Shown here: one piece after another, positions 17,635 to 26,770 of the stretch
Layout: each line of letters starts with the position of its first letter
Numbering within the stretch: position 1 is the first letter of the stretch
Source of the DNA: CALCCV01 sp964388665
GTDB lineage: Bacteria; Bdellovibrionota; Bdellovibrionia; Bdellovibrionales; Bdellovibrionaceae
Direction: 5' to 3'
DNA length: 40,770 bases
Assembly (NCBI GenBank): GCA_964388665.1
Contig: CAYMBJ010000035.1
Coordinates: 1-40,770, forward strand
The notes under the pieces: generated by a model
Seen by the model: the letters and a program-made list of their open reading frames with translations, nothing else
What the model was told of the DNA's origin: nothing
The model's database searches: none
Position numbers and translations under genes: made by a program

Positions 17635-18579
17635 ATGACAAAACTACTTGGACTGATTGCAGGATTAGGACTTTTTTTCGCCAACCAGGGTGATCTGTTG
17701 CAAAAAGAAGCGATTGCTAGCTTCACAACAGTTGACCAGCACACCTGTGCAGGCTTTGTACCTGAAAATGATCTGCGCATTCCCGTTGGACAGTACTACC
17801 AGGCGCGAGTGGCCATTCCTTACATGGGCGGGATCACTGAAGATGAATTCAATTTTGTTATGGATCGTATAGAAAAGATTTACACGCCGATCGTTGCTAC
17901 TAAGGGCGGCGTACTAAAAGTAAAACGAAAATGGACAGATCCAACTGTAAATGCTTCTGCTGAGCGCAATGGTGGAACCTACAATATCAATATGTATGGT
18001 GGTTTGGCTCGTCACCAAGCGATCACGATTGATGCGATGGCATTGGTGGCTTGTCACGAACTTGGTCACCACATTGGTGGAGCACCTAAATACGGTGGCT
18101 TCAACAGTTGGGCATCTAATGAAGGGCAGTCAGATTATTTTGCTAATCTAAAATGTTTGCGAAATTACTTTGCTGAAGATAACAATCAAGAGGTCATTGC
18201 AAATATGGCGATTGATCAGACGGTAGCAACTCGATGCAATGATATGTTTGCGGATGCAGAAGAGGCAGCGATTTGTATGCGTGGTGGTATGGCCGGAGCA
18301 TCTGTTTCTTATTTGTTCCAAGATCTTCGTAAAGAAACAACTGAACCCAAGTTCGATACACCTGATAAGAATGTCGTGAATAAAACTAATGACCGTCATC
18401 CAGCCACTCAGTGCCGCATGGACACCTACTTCAACGGTTCTTCTTGTACTGTAGCCGTAAGCAGTGATGTGGACGACAAAGATCCCAATATGGGCGTTTG
18501 CGCTGATGGTGAAATCTCTGCTCGACCAAGGTGTTGGTACAAACCTGCCAATGGTTTGGATGAAGTTGTTTTCTGGTAA
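17635..18579 (+). CDS. Secreted gluzincin-like zinc metalloprotease
   Basis: This 314-aa protein has a hydrophobic N-terminus (residues 4-17), consistent with export. The zinc site is CHELGHH (His141, Glu142, His145), and NEGQSD (Glu163, Asp167) follows 18 residues later, the spacing of the third zinc ligand in thermolysin-like gluzincins. It does not match the full M4 or M36 domains that I know, so the family is unassigned. The C-terminal third is Cys-rich (eight Cys from about residue 200) with HPATQCR, suggesting a disulphide-stabilised, secreted fold. The gene is monocistronic: a candidate promoter and a strong ribosome-binding site precede it and an intrinsic terminator follows. Confidence 0.75.
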   Translation: MTKLLGLIAGLGLFFANQGDLLQKEAIASFTTVDQHTCAGFVPENDLRIPVGQYYQARVAIPYMGGITEDEFNFVMDRIEKIYTPIVATKGGVLKVKRKWTDPTVNASAERNGGTYNINMYGGLARHQAITIDAMALVACHELGHHIGGAPKYGGFNSWASNEGQSDYFANLKCLRNYFAEDNNQEVIANMAIDQTVATRCNDMFADAEEAAICMRGGMAGASVSYLFQDLRKETTEPKFDTPDKNVVNKTNDRHPATQCRMDTYFNGSSCTVAVSSDVDDKDPNMGVCADGEISARPRCWYKPANGLDEVVFW

Positions 18580-18644
18580 TTCAACTGTACTGAAGTTTCA
18601 AATGAAATAGCTACAGGTAGTAATAGGTAGCTTGGGAACCTAAA

Positions 18645-18677
18645 AAATCACGACCGAAGGGTCGTGATTTTTTTTTA
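18645..18677 (+). terminator. Strong intrinsic terminator, probably bidirectional
   Basis: A perfect 11-bp stem (arms 18645-18655 and 18660-18670, loop GAAG) is followed by a T run on the plus strand and preceded by an A run. It can therefore end both the protease transcript and the convergent lipoprotein transcript, whose stop codon is at 18675. Confidence 0.92.
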
Positions 18678-21600
18678 TTGAATTGAAGGATTTGATAGCT
18701 CGCATGTTTTGCCATACTGACTGGGAACGAGGGCCTTAAATCTAAATATTCCACTTGTTGCCAAAGAGCTGAGATTGGCATTTGTCGTCACCAGCGAAGC
18801 AGCCTGCGCATAGACACCAGCTGTGGTGACCACTGTCCAGGAGGAACCATTCCAAAAATAGTAGGTGATGCCGTCGTCAGGGGACACCTGAAGCTTGATA
18901 TTGCCAGCGGTTCCACAGTCTCCGCCGAGTGTGAGATTCAGATGCGTGAGGGCAGTAGTGAAGGGGCGCCCCTCCGTCGTGGCAAGCTCAAAGGCCGGGG
19001 TCATAGTGATGGCATCCAATCCTGGCAAGCATGGGGTGGCACCAGTGCAGACATCATTTTCATCGGTGGAACTCATCATCACCCGATATTGGAAGTACTG
19101 ATTCTTGATCACACTGAGTCCGGCACTCAGATAATCTACAAAAGTAAAAAGAGGATTTACTAACTTGATGTGGCCTGTGCCCTGGCCCGAGGCATTGATG
19201 GTGGCATAGCTCTGTGCTTCGCTGAACCACTTTGTTAAGTCATTGGTGGGACCTTGCCAAGCTTCGCCTGTGCAATTGACGTCATCGCAACTGCGCACTT
19301 GATACTGGATTTTGTTGGCACCACGTCGATAGAATTGCACAATTTCCGCTGCAGTGAGCACGCGATTCCAGATTGCGGCCTCGTCGAGTTTCCCTCGAAA
19401 GGATTCAACACTTTGAAAAGCCCCAATGTTGAATGGTACGCCGGCTATGGTAATCGGATTGACGAGATTGTCGTAGGTCGTCGTCGTCGGCACGGCCATT
19501 GCGTTTAGGTACAATACGACTCCAGCGGCTGAACTTGAGCCATCGTAGGTAAAGCAAAATTGCTGCCAGGTGTTTATTTTGAGTAGGTCGTTTTGCGAAA
19601 TCACGCGGATCTGATCGGTGACAGCGGTGGCAACCAATTCAAATGAAATCTTACCACTTAAGTGTGTTTCCACCAGCCATCCAGTGAACGGGCTGGAGTT
19701 CTTCATCCTAGAAAAGAGAGCGCCAGTGGTTGCAAGGCTAGAGGCGTTTAGCCAAGTGCAGCCCGAGAAGGCTTGAGTCGACGGATAATTAAAGACAGAA
19801 TTGCCAAAATCTATACCCTGGCTGGCCCCAATGCTCGCGGCACCATTAAAGACTCCAGTCGTGGTGGTGTTGGCACCGCCAAAAGCAGCACCATCGAAAC
19901 TTTTTCCTGAATTGTCCTTTACCTCAAGTGGAGCACCACTCCAAGAGTCTTCATTGAAGTGCCATAAACCGACAAGTCCGTTACTGAGATCTTCACTAGA
20001 AGCCGTGATTGCTGAGTACTCCGCTGGCAGTTCTGCATTGGCCGTCCCATCGGAATCAGTGTCCCCAGGAAGTTCTTTGCCAAAGGGCAAGCTTGTTATT
20101 GGATCCAGATCAAGCCAACTATTTGCCGAGGTCACATCATAAATTTTTGAGGTGTAGGTGCCGGCGTACTTTGCTTTCTGTGCTTCATAGATCTGTAGCA
20201 CCTCTGCTGCCGTGAGATCCGCGTTCCACATGCCGATTTCATCAAACTTGTCGTTGTCAGTATAAGAAGACGTATTGCCGAAGTAAGGACGGTTCATCGC
20301 ATCTGAGTAATACAGAATATTGCCCACTTGGTTGCCCGAATCCACCTGTATCCCATTAACATAAAGGTGCTGGCTCGTTCCTGTATGCACAACAGCCAGA
20401 TGAATCCATTCATTCGTAGGAAAAGCTTGAGCATACCAGCCCATCCAGGCAGTGCCGCCTGTCGTGTAAACATCGGCGCGCAGGGTCCTATCGGCAGGAG
20501 CGGCTTCATCACCAAAATAGAATTGCATCGAGCGGTCAAAAAACCAATTGTCAGATTTAATATAGATCGTGGCCCAAACATCGTTGTTGATTTGCTTGGT
20601 CCAAAAAGCCATAGAAAATTTATTGAGATTGTCAAAGAGTGCACTGTTGGAAACGTAACCAGAGCCACTGGTGAAATCCAAACCATGCGACCCAACCACC
20701 CGCTCAGATGTGGAATAGGTGTAAGTTCCTAGCTGAGTCATATCAAGACCAGAGATTGGTTCAACTCCAGAGTTGTCGAGTCCCCAATAAGCAAAAAGAT
20801 TGGCTCGCTTGGGCATCCAGTCTAAATTGAGTTTCATTTGATTTTTGTCCGAAGCGTTCAATAGCAATTTGTTTGCAGAAGTGGTCGTTCCTGAATATAC
20901 GCCTTCGTTAAATTCGCTTGTGGAGTTTGAAGTCAGATCCAGCGGGCTCAGTGTCGCTCTGTTATTGATCTCAGAAGTTGTAAAGTGTGAGCCGGGATAG
21001 GCGAAGTGGCCCGTGGTACCAAAGTTCCAACCGTCGGCAATGTAGGTGAAGGCCCCAGAAGAGGTGACGTTGCGAGTGCCTGAGGCTTGAGAGCCAACGG
21101 AGTTTGTCAGTACCACATCTGCAGCACCTACGGCACCTGCGGGCGTCACGCAGGTGAAAGAAATGCCGCTGACAACATTTGGACTTGTGCAAGCGACACC
21201 GCCCACGCTGGCGGTGGCTCCGGACAAAAAGCCAGTACCAGAAATTGTAATTGTTGTCCCGCCAATATTGCTGCCGGTGGCGGGGACAACGCCAGAAATA
21301 GTAGGGGCATCATCGTTAGCGATGGTACCGATGGCAATCGCAGTCACAATGGTCGTTCCAGTCGGATTGGAAAGCGCCACGGTAAAAGTCTCATCACTTT
21401 CTGTAATGGCATCAGTTGCGATGGGAACTGTAATGATTCCGGTAGTGGCTCCAGCAAGAATGGTCAGTGTGCCGGAGGCAGTGGTGTAGTCACTGCCCGC
21501 GGAGGCGGTTACAGCAGAGGTGGTGTAAGTGACGGAAAGAGGTAAATCCGTGGCTCCTGTTTTGGTGACTGTGAATACAATGGATCCCGCGTCTTCATTT

Positions 21601-23081
21601 GCGGCGGCATCGGCAATAGTGAGGAGGGGCAAAGGGTCGTCATTGGTAATAGTGCCGATGGCCGATGCCGTAGACAATGTTGCTCCGGTGGGGTTGCTAA
21701 GAGTCAGAGCGAGAGATTCGTTGTTTTCGTAGGAGGAGTCAGCAGCGATGGGAATTGCGATTGTTCCAAATGCCGAACCAGCAGGAATGGTCAAGGTGCC
21801 TGATGTTGCTGTGTAGTCAGTGCCTGCAACTGCGGTTCCGTCGCTAGTGGTATAATCTACCGTCAAAGCAAATATGCTTGCCCCGGTCTTTGAAACCGTC
21901 ATTACCAAGGGGCTGGAATCTTCATTTACGGCATTGGCTGCGATGCTCAGTACGGGAAGGTTTTCGTCTTCGATTATTGTGGCAATACCCTGAGCATCAC
22001 TCACTGTCGCATCTAAAGGTGAAGTGAGATCAACGCTAAAATTTTCATTTCCTTCATAAATGGCATCGTCAAGAAGCGGCACTGAAATCACTCCGGAAAG
22101 TTGACCGGCAGGGATGGTCACGACACCGAGAGTATAGGTGAAATCAACTCCCACGAGTGCCGTGCCACTGGTCGCTACGTAGCTCACTGAGGCATCTTTT
22201 CCGGACACCTCTGAAAGGCTCACCGTAAAGTCGGCAGTTCCGGCGTTTTCGCTTGGGTTGATATCATTGATTGAAAGCGATGGCGCGACATCATCATCAA
22301 CAATGGTAACAATGCCAGTGGGATTGGTGACATTGATCTTATCTGTAGCATTGGCGATGGTGACGGTCAGTGATTCGGTGTTTTCAAAGAGAGTATCAGC
22401 TACAATGTCTAGAGTTTTGGTAACCTGCACCTGTCCGGCGGGAATAACAGCTATGCCGGCTGCTGGCATAAAATCAAGTGCATCAAGTGCCGTGTCTTGT
22501 GTGGTGTTGTAGGTGAACATAACGTCTTTTTTATAGGGTGCACTCAAAGTAAAAGTCAGAGTTGCGGGCCCTTCACCCTCATTCACCGTCACGGGCAGCA
22601 TCGCCAACTCAATGTTTGTTTCATCATCAATGAGAGCGATGGACACTTCCACAGCATTTAAAAAGTTTTCTCCTTCAATCCGCAGAGTGTAGGTTTTCGG
22701 GCCTTGGTAAACCAAATCGTTGATGGACTGTGTGGTAAACACAAAGCTCTGCTGACCCGCCGGTAAGGCGCCTTCTCCAGAATTTTCAGTGAAGCGATTC
22801 TCCTTTGGACTCACACTCCATTTGAATTTTGTATCTGTGCGAGCTGCCTCGCCGAGAAGAACTAATATGCTGAGTGCTCCACCCTCGTTGAGACTGATAA
22901 CTGTGTTGGCCGTAGAAATTTTGGTCTTCCAATTTGAAGAGGTGCTGTCGCCCTTTAGGTCCGCGGCACCTTTGTCGGCGTCGCCACCGCAACCGCAAAG
23001 AGCAAAAGCAGCCAACCAAAAAAGACTGAGCAACATTGGCGCTTTTTGTTTAACAAACGTACTGCAAAGAATCCTTACCAT
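18675..23081 (-). CDS. Giant multidomain lipoprotein: Calx-beta repeats, IPT/TIG, two LamG-like domains
   Basis: This 1468-aa surface protein starts with a lipoprotein signal ending in LCGC (Cys about 32). A degenerate beta domain is followed by at least four Calx-beta-type repeats to about residue 590. Each has NED or NEG near its start, a DYT or DFT motif, IPAG, and a closing GTITNDD-like DxD (calcium-binding acidic turns). An IPT/TIG domain follows (about 592-675, GSNIGGTTITISGTGF). Two concanavalin/LamG-like domains lie at about 770-960 (HLYVNG) and 1040-1200 (GLWHFNE). The last 250 residues are beta-rich and end without a membrane anchor. The likely role is calcium-stabilised binding to a surface or polysaccharide. 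It is preceded by its own terminator and palindrome, so it is probably transcribed alone. Confidence 0.85.
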   Translation of the reverse strand: MVRILCSTFVKQKAPMLLSLFWLAAFALCGCGGDADKGAADLKGDSTSSNWKTKISTANTVISLNEGGALSILVLLGEAARTDTKFKWSVSPKENRFTENSGEGALPAGQQSFVFTTQSINDLVYQGPKTYTLRIEGENFLNAVEVSIALIDDETNIELAMLPVTVNEGEGPATLTFTLSAPYKKDVMFTYNTTQDTALDALDFMPAAGIAVIPAGQVQVTKTLDIVADTLFENTESLTVTIANATDKINVTNPTGIVTIVDDDVAPSLSINDINPSENAGTADFTVSLSEVSGKDASVSYVATSGTALVGVDFTYTLGVVTIPAGQLSGVISVPLLDDAIYEGNENFSVDLTSPLDATVSDAQGIATIIEDENLPVLSIAANAVNEDSSPLVMTVSKTGASIFALTVDYTTSDGTAVAGTDYTATSGTLTIPAGSAFGTIAIPIAADSSYENNESLALTLSNPTGATLSTASAIGTITNDDPLPLLTIADAAANEDAGSIVFTVTKTGATDLPLSVTYTTSAVTASAGSDYTTASGTLTILAGATTGIITVPIATDAITESDETFTVALSNPTGTTIVTAIAIGTIANDDAPTISGVVPATGSNIGGTTITISGTGFLSGATASVGGVACTSPNVVSGISFTCVTPAGAVGAADVVLTNSVGSQASGTRNVTSSGAFTYIADGWNFGTTGHFAYPGSHFTTSEINNRATLSPLDLTSNSTSEFNEGVYSGTTTSANKLLLNASDKNQMKLNLDWMPKRANLFAYWGLDNSGVEPISGLDMTQLGTYTYSTSERVVGSHGLDFTSGSGYVSNSALFDNLNKFSMAFWTKQINNDVWATIYIKSDNWFFDRSMQFYFGDEAAPADRTLRADVYTTGGTAWMGWYAQAFPTNEWIHLAVVHTGTSQHLYVNGIQVDSGNQVGNILYYSDAMNRPYFGNTSSYTDNDKFDEIGMWNADLTAAEVLQIYEAQKAKYAGTYTSKIYDVTSANSWLDLDPITSLPFGKELPGDTDSDGTANAELPAEYSAITASSEDLSNGLVGLWHFNEDSWSGAPLEVKDNSGKSFDGAAFGGANTTTTGVFNGAASIGASQGIDFGNSVFNYPSTQAFSGCTWLNASSLATTGALFSRMKNSSPFTGWLVETHLSGKISFELVATAVTDQIRVISQNDLLKINTWQQFCFTYDGSSSAAGVVLYLNAMAVPTTTTYDNLVNPITIAGVPFNIGAFQSVESFRGKLDEAAIWNRVLTAAEIVQFYRRGANKIQYQVRSCDDVNCTGEAWQGPTNDLTKWFSEAQSYATINASGQGTGHIKLVNPLFTFVDYLSAGLSVIKNQYFQYRVMMSSTDENDVCTGATPCLPGLDAITMTPAFELATTEGRPFTTALTHLNLTLGGDCGTAGNIKLQVSPDDGITYYFWNGSSWTVVTTAGVYAQAASLVTTNANLSSLATSGIFRFKALVPSQYGKTCELSNPSIQ

Positions 23082-23120
23082 CCTATTTGCTTTTCGGCGG
23101 AGCCTGGACTTGGCTACAGA

Positions 23121-23149
23121 TAAAAAAAATAATTTAGGAGGTTTCCTAA
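23121..23149 (-). terminator. Candidate intrinsic terminator after the amidase-signature gene
   Basis: On the minus strand TTAGGA-AACC-TCCTAA (23134-23149) is followed by ATTATTTTTTTT (23121-23133). It lies between two minus-strand genes and would separate their transcripts. The 6-bp stem is short but perfect and the T run is good. Confidence 0.55.
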
Positions 23150-23200
23150 GAAATTTGGCACCGAGAACGCAACAGACTTTCCTAATTCAGGAGCCTTCTA

Positions 23201-23217
23201 ATTCTCAAATTGAGAAT
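23201..23217. promoter_or_regulatory. Perfect 17-bp palindrome, operator candidate
   Basis: ATTCTCAA, one central base, then TTGAGAAT. It is directly followed by a second short inverted repeat, TCTGT/ACAGA (23217-23231). It lies about 120 bp upstream of the giant lipoprotein start and about 58 bp beyond the amidase-signature stop, so it is non-coding and suits a dimeric repressor or activator. Confidence 0.4.
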
Positions 23218-23274
23218 CTGTCTATTACAGAGTGTGAGTATTCTTGTATGAAGCTTATGCGACGGGCCCTTGTC

Positions 23275-24849
23275 TCAATTTGGCCAAAAGGGCGGGAAAA
23301 AAGTTTCCAGATACGCAGCGGCGGAAATTGCCAAATCATCGCGGTGATAATTAGCGACCACCTGAACTCCGAGGGGGAGACCGGCTTCATTGAGACGCGT
23401 TGGCAGTTGAGTGGCGGGGAGCTGAAGGGCAATCATGATGCCTGAATAAATAAAATCAAACGGATACAAGAGCGATTTAAAGTGAGGGGGCGCCGTGCGC
23501 GGGTGCGTGGGCAATAGCAAAATTCCGTTGTTCCCAAGGAGATCTCGCATTTTTATTTTGAGCCGTTGCAATTCCAAAAGACATTCTGTCTGCTTTGAAC
23601 TGGCGGCGCCAGAATCAGGAGCTTCGTGCTCGGCGCTGGTGATGGTCTCTAACAAGGCCGTCGCAAGGGCGGGCAAAGTGTAATGATTCATTTTTAACGG
23701 CAACAGCGCTAGATTCTTTAAAAGGAGAGTTCGCATTTTACGTGGATTCATATCTTCCATTTGCATCATGTTTTCAGCAAAAGAAGAACTTTTATTCGCA
23801 TTGAGAAGTTCCATCCACAAGGCCACCGCATCTACAAAAATTTTCTGTGGTAGCTCCTCGACCTGTGCTCCCTGGCTCTGAAGGAGTTGGGCGACGCTAG
23901 TCACTTCTGCGGAGATTTCGTGGCTCGTCCTTGTGGCCAAGTGGATAGCAGGGTCTGCCAGAGTCAACACTCGAAGTTGGCGCGGGTCGATTTTTGATTC
24001 CGATTTGGCTATTGTTCCAGTCCCATGTCCATACTCAGCCCCGCGGCCAGGACCGGTTCCGGTCCCGGGCCCGGGACCGGGATAGTTCAAGTTGCAAACG
24101 GGATCTAGGTCATCTGGGCCAGAGATTATTTTCATGATCAAATGCAGATCTGAGGCCCTCTTTGCCAGTGGCCCCACCACGGCCAAGGGCCGCTGCGTTT
24201 CTGGGTAGTGCTTCAAGTTTTGATTTTGATGAGGAAAATGTCCTGTCATGGGTACAAGACCGCGTGTGGGAGCATGGGCAGCAATGCCGCAAAAAAAAGC
24301 CGGCAGGCGCAGGCTCCCGCCAATGTCACTGCCCAATCCCAGCGGGCTCAGTCCCGCTCCGATGAGGGCGGCCTCACCTCCGGAGCTCCCACCTGGTGTG
24401 CGCTGCAAATCAAAAGGATTATTGGTGATACCATAAATTTTATTGAAGGTTTCAAACCAAAACCCCAGTTCCGGAACATTTGAGGTAGCAAGTAAAATGC
24501 CGCCGGCATTTTCAAGCCTTGCCGCTGCACTAGCTGTGGTGACACTGATGTCATTGCGGTAATGAATGTTGCCGCCAGTGCGTCGCTTGCCTCTGTACGC
24601 GAGCATTTCCTTTAGAGTAAAGGGCAGGCCCAGCAATGGATGTTTTGATTTATCGTAGGCATTAAAATTTTCTGTATACATTTTGGCCTGAGCGCGAGCG
24701 GCTTCGAAATTCTCTTCGCAAATGGCGTTGAGATCAGGATTGATTCTCTCGAGTCGGTCAACGAAATGGTCACAAACTTCCAAAGCAGACAGCTTCATTT
24801 CAGCAATGGCAGCCACGATCTCCTTGATTGACAGTTGATGTATCAACAT
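23275..24849 (-). CDS. Amidase-signature family hydrolase (FAAH/GatA-like)
   Basis: This 524-aa enzyme hydrolyses an amide bond with the Ser-cisSer-Lys triad: Lys80 in FTLKEM, Ser155 in GGSSGGEA, and Ser179 in SDIGGSLR. The 75- and 24-residue gaps equal those in mammalian fatty-acid amide hydrolase. The substrate is unknown; it is not a convincing GatA because gatC and gatB are absent and the C-terminal half diverges. A low-complexity insert of Gly, Pro and Thr (residues about 257-279) interrupts the domain. The gene starts 21 bp after ychF and may be co-transcribed with it. Confidence 0.85.
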   Translation of the reverse strand: MLIHQLSIKEIVAAIAEMKLSALEVCDHFVDRLERINPDLNAICEENFEAARAQAKMYTENFNAYDKSKHPLLGLPFTLKEMLAYRGKRRTGGNIHYRNDISVTTASAAARLENAGGILLATSNVPELGFWFETFNKIYGITNNPFDLQRTPGGSSGGEAALIGAGLSPLGLGSDIGGSLRLPAFFCGIAAHAPTRGLVPMTGHFPHQNQNLKHYPETQRPLAVVGPLAKRASDLHLIMKIISGPDDLDPVCNLNYPGPGPGTGTGPGRGAEYGHGTGTIAKSESKIDPRQLRVLTLADPAIHLATRTSHEISAEVTSVAQLLQSQGAQVEELPQKIFVDAVALWMELLNANKSSSFAENMMQMEDMNPRKMRTLLLKNLALLPLKMNHYTLPALATALLETITSAEHEAPDSGAASSKQTECLLELQRLKIKMRDLLGNNGILLLPTHPRTAPPHFKSLLYPFDFIYSGIMIALQLPATQLPTRLNEAGLPLGVQVVANYHRDDLAISAAAYLETFFPPFWPN

Positions 24850-24870
24850 ACTGAAGCAAGCGCTCGCGAT

Positions 24871-25971
24871 TTAAACATTGAATCTAAAAAACAAAACATC
24901 GCCATCTTTGACAACATACTCTTTGCCTTCGAGTCGATATTTTCCGGCCTCCTTGACGGCCGCTTCAGTTTTAAAGTTAAAAAGATCTTGGCAGTGGTAG
25001 GTCTCGGCGCGAATGAAACCCTTTTCAAAATCCGTATGAATAACTCCTGCGGCTTGTGGCGCTTTGGTGCCGGCACGAATGGTCCACGCTCGCACTTCTT
25101 TTTCGCCGGCGGTGAAATAGGTTTGTAGACCAAGGAGCGAGTAGGCCTCGCGAATCAATCGATTGAGGCCAGGCTCTGTTACCCCCAGTGAATCTAAAAA
25201 CTCTTTGCGATCTTGTGGCTCCAGTTGCGCAATCTCGGCCTCCATCGCTGAACAGATCAACAGTGCCGAGTTTCCCTCTTCTTTGGCGCGTGTGAACACG
25301 CTTTTGGTCCAATCGTTGCCACCAGCTGTAAAGTCGGCATCCGATACATTGCAGGCATACAGAACTGGTTTTGAAGTCAGCAAGTGCAGCTCTTTTGCAA
25401 AGGGTGCTTCCAATTCGTCGAGAGCAACACTTCTTGCCGGAAGTCCGGCAGCAAGGGCATAGTAGACCTTTTTGGTGACGTCATACTCCATTTTGAGTTT
25501 CTTATCACTGGTGGATTTGGCGACCTTTTCGATTCGTTTGAGTTTCTTCTCTACCGAATCTAAATCTGCCAACATCAATTCAGTATTGATAACTTCCATG
25601 TCGCGCAAAGGGTCAACGCTTCCAGAAACGTGTATTACATTGTCGTCAGCAAAACAGCGCACCACATGAACGATGGCATCGGTCTGGCGAATGTGACTTA
25701 AAAATTGATTGCCCAAGCCTTCGCCTTGGCTGGCGCCTTTGACAATTCCGGCAATGTCGACAAACTCCATGGTCGTGGGGATCACGCTTTGAGGCTTGAT
25801 AAATTGTGTGATCTTTTCGAGGCGCTCATCGGGCACAGTCACCACACCAACATTGGGATCAATGGTGCAGAAAGGGTAGTTGGCCGCCTCCGCCTTGGCC
25901 GAGGTGAGAGCATTGAACAAAGTGCTTTTGCCAACATTTGGTAGGCCAACGATTCCGACTTGCAGGGCCAT
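24871..25971 (-). CDS. ychF: Ribosome-binding GTPase/ATPase YchF
   Basis: This 366-aa Obg-family P-loop NTPase binds ribosomes and prefers ATP. It opens with the P-loop GLPNVGKST (residues 9-17), followed by NYPFCTIDPN, the G3 box DIAG with the YchF-specific VKGASQGEGLG, an alpha-helical insertion, and a C-terminal TGS domain ending DGDVLFFRFNV. Length and motifs match the family closely. A GAGGAG ribosome-binding site and a good promoter precede it. It lies downstream of pth, as in many bacteria. Confidence 0.96.
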   Translation of the reverse strand: MALQVGIVGLPNVGKSTLFNALTSAKAEAANYPFCTIDPNVGVVTVPDERLEKITQFIKPQSVIPTTMEFVDIAGIVKGASQGEGLGNQFLSHIRQTDAIVHVVRCFADDNVIHVSGSVDPLRDMEVINTELMLADLDSVEKKLKRIEKVAKSTSDKKLKMEYDVTKKVYYALAAGLPARSVALDELEAPFAKELHLLTSKPVLYACNVSDADFTAGGNDWTKSVFTRAKEEGNSALLICSAMEAEIAQLEPQDRKEFLDSLGVTEPGLNRLIREAYSLLGLQTYFTAGEKEVRAWTIRAGTKAPQAAGVIHTDFEKGFIRAETYHCQDLFNFKTEAAVKEAGKYRLEGKEYVVKDGDVLFFRFNV

Positions 25972-26020
25972 GGAAAACTCTCCTCAGGTTTAAATTACAA
26001 TTGTGCAGATGATAGCGAAG

Positions 26021-26049
26021 ATTCTAAGGGTTATGTGAGCATTTGTCAT
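26021..26049 (-). promoter_or_regulatory. Sigma70-type promoter for ychF
   Basis: On the minus strand ATGACA (26044-26049), a 17-bp spacer, and TAGAAT (26021-26026), each differing from consensus at one base, lie about 50 bp upstream of the ychF ATG. This suggests ychF and the following amidase have their own promoter although pth lies upstream in the same direction. Confidence 0.55.
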
Positions 26050-26147
26050 TGTTTAACCAATTCCACCTAACAGGTTTCTGGAAAAGGAAAATCTGCTTCG
26101 TTCTCGGCGCCAAATCTGGCTTCGTCAGTCGCCTTTATCAGGTGAAT

Positions 26148-26741
26148 CTATTTATTGAAAAGTGAGGAGGCCTTAGGATAGCCCTCTTGAATCAAGGTGG
26201 AGATTCCCTCTATAGCTCGGCTCAAAAACTCTGGCAGTTCGGCAAACTCTTCTTTGCTGAAGGCTCCCAATACGTGATCCACCATAGGCGGGCCTGGTTG
26301 TGGCGGTTTGCCAATCCCCATGCGCACACGGTAGTAGGCGTTGGTACCTAAGAGACCATGAATACTGCGGATTCCATTGTGCCCACCATGGCCGCGCTCA
26401 AATTGAATTCGCATTTGCGAAAAGGGGAGGTCCACTTCGTCATGAACGACAATGATATTTTGTGGCTCGACCTTATAAAAACCGCGGGCTGCGACCACAG
26501 ATTCGCCGCTCAGATTCATAAAGGTTTGTGGCTTTAATAAAAGAAGATCTTGGCGCTCGAGCCGAGTCTTGATCACTTCGGCCTTGAACTGCGATTGCCA
26601 TTGGCCTGAGCCGACTAAGGAAGATCCGGCTTGGACCCAGTGGTCCAACACCATAAAACCGATGTTGTGACGGGTCTTTGCATACTCTCTGCCTGGATTT
26701 CCCAGGCCTACCACCATCCACATGGGGCTATTGAGCCCCAC
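26148..26741 (-). CDS. pth: Peptidyl-tRNA hydrolase
   Basis: Pth recycles tRNA from peptidyl-tRNA that drops off the ribosome. The 197-aa protein has VVGLGNPGREYAKTRHNIG (the catalytic His within TRHN), then KPQTFMNLSG, the VHDEVDLP motif with the catalytic Asp, and the GHGGHNGIRSI loop. An internal Met at residue 7 (26723) is an alternative start and gives the usual family N-terminus. It begins 29 bp after rplY and is probably in the same operon. Confidence 0.95.
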   Translation of the reverse strand: MGLNSPMWMVVGLGNPGREYAKTRHNIGFMVLDHWVQAGSSLVGSGQWQSQFKAEVIKTRLERQDLLLLKPQTFMNLSGESVVAARGFYKVEPQNIIVVHDEVDLPFSQMRIQFERGHGGHNGIRSIHGLLGTNAYYRVRMGIGKPPQPGPPMVDHVLGAFSKEEFAELPEFLSRAIEGISTLIQEGYPKASSLFNK

Positions 26742-26770
26742 AGCAAAGGCGGGACTCTATTAAAAGAGAA

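Noticed and set aside
21300..22500. Regular spacing of similar DNA segments, considered as a CRISPR or satellite array
   Set aside because: The period is about 300 bp and each unit translates to a Calx-beta domain, so it is repeated coding sequence.
22789..23445. Long open frame on the plus strand across the start of the giant lipoprotein gene
   Set aside because: It overlaps two well-supported genes on the other strand, has no family motif and no ribosome-binding site; it is a shadow frame.
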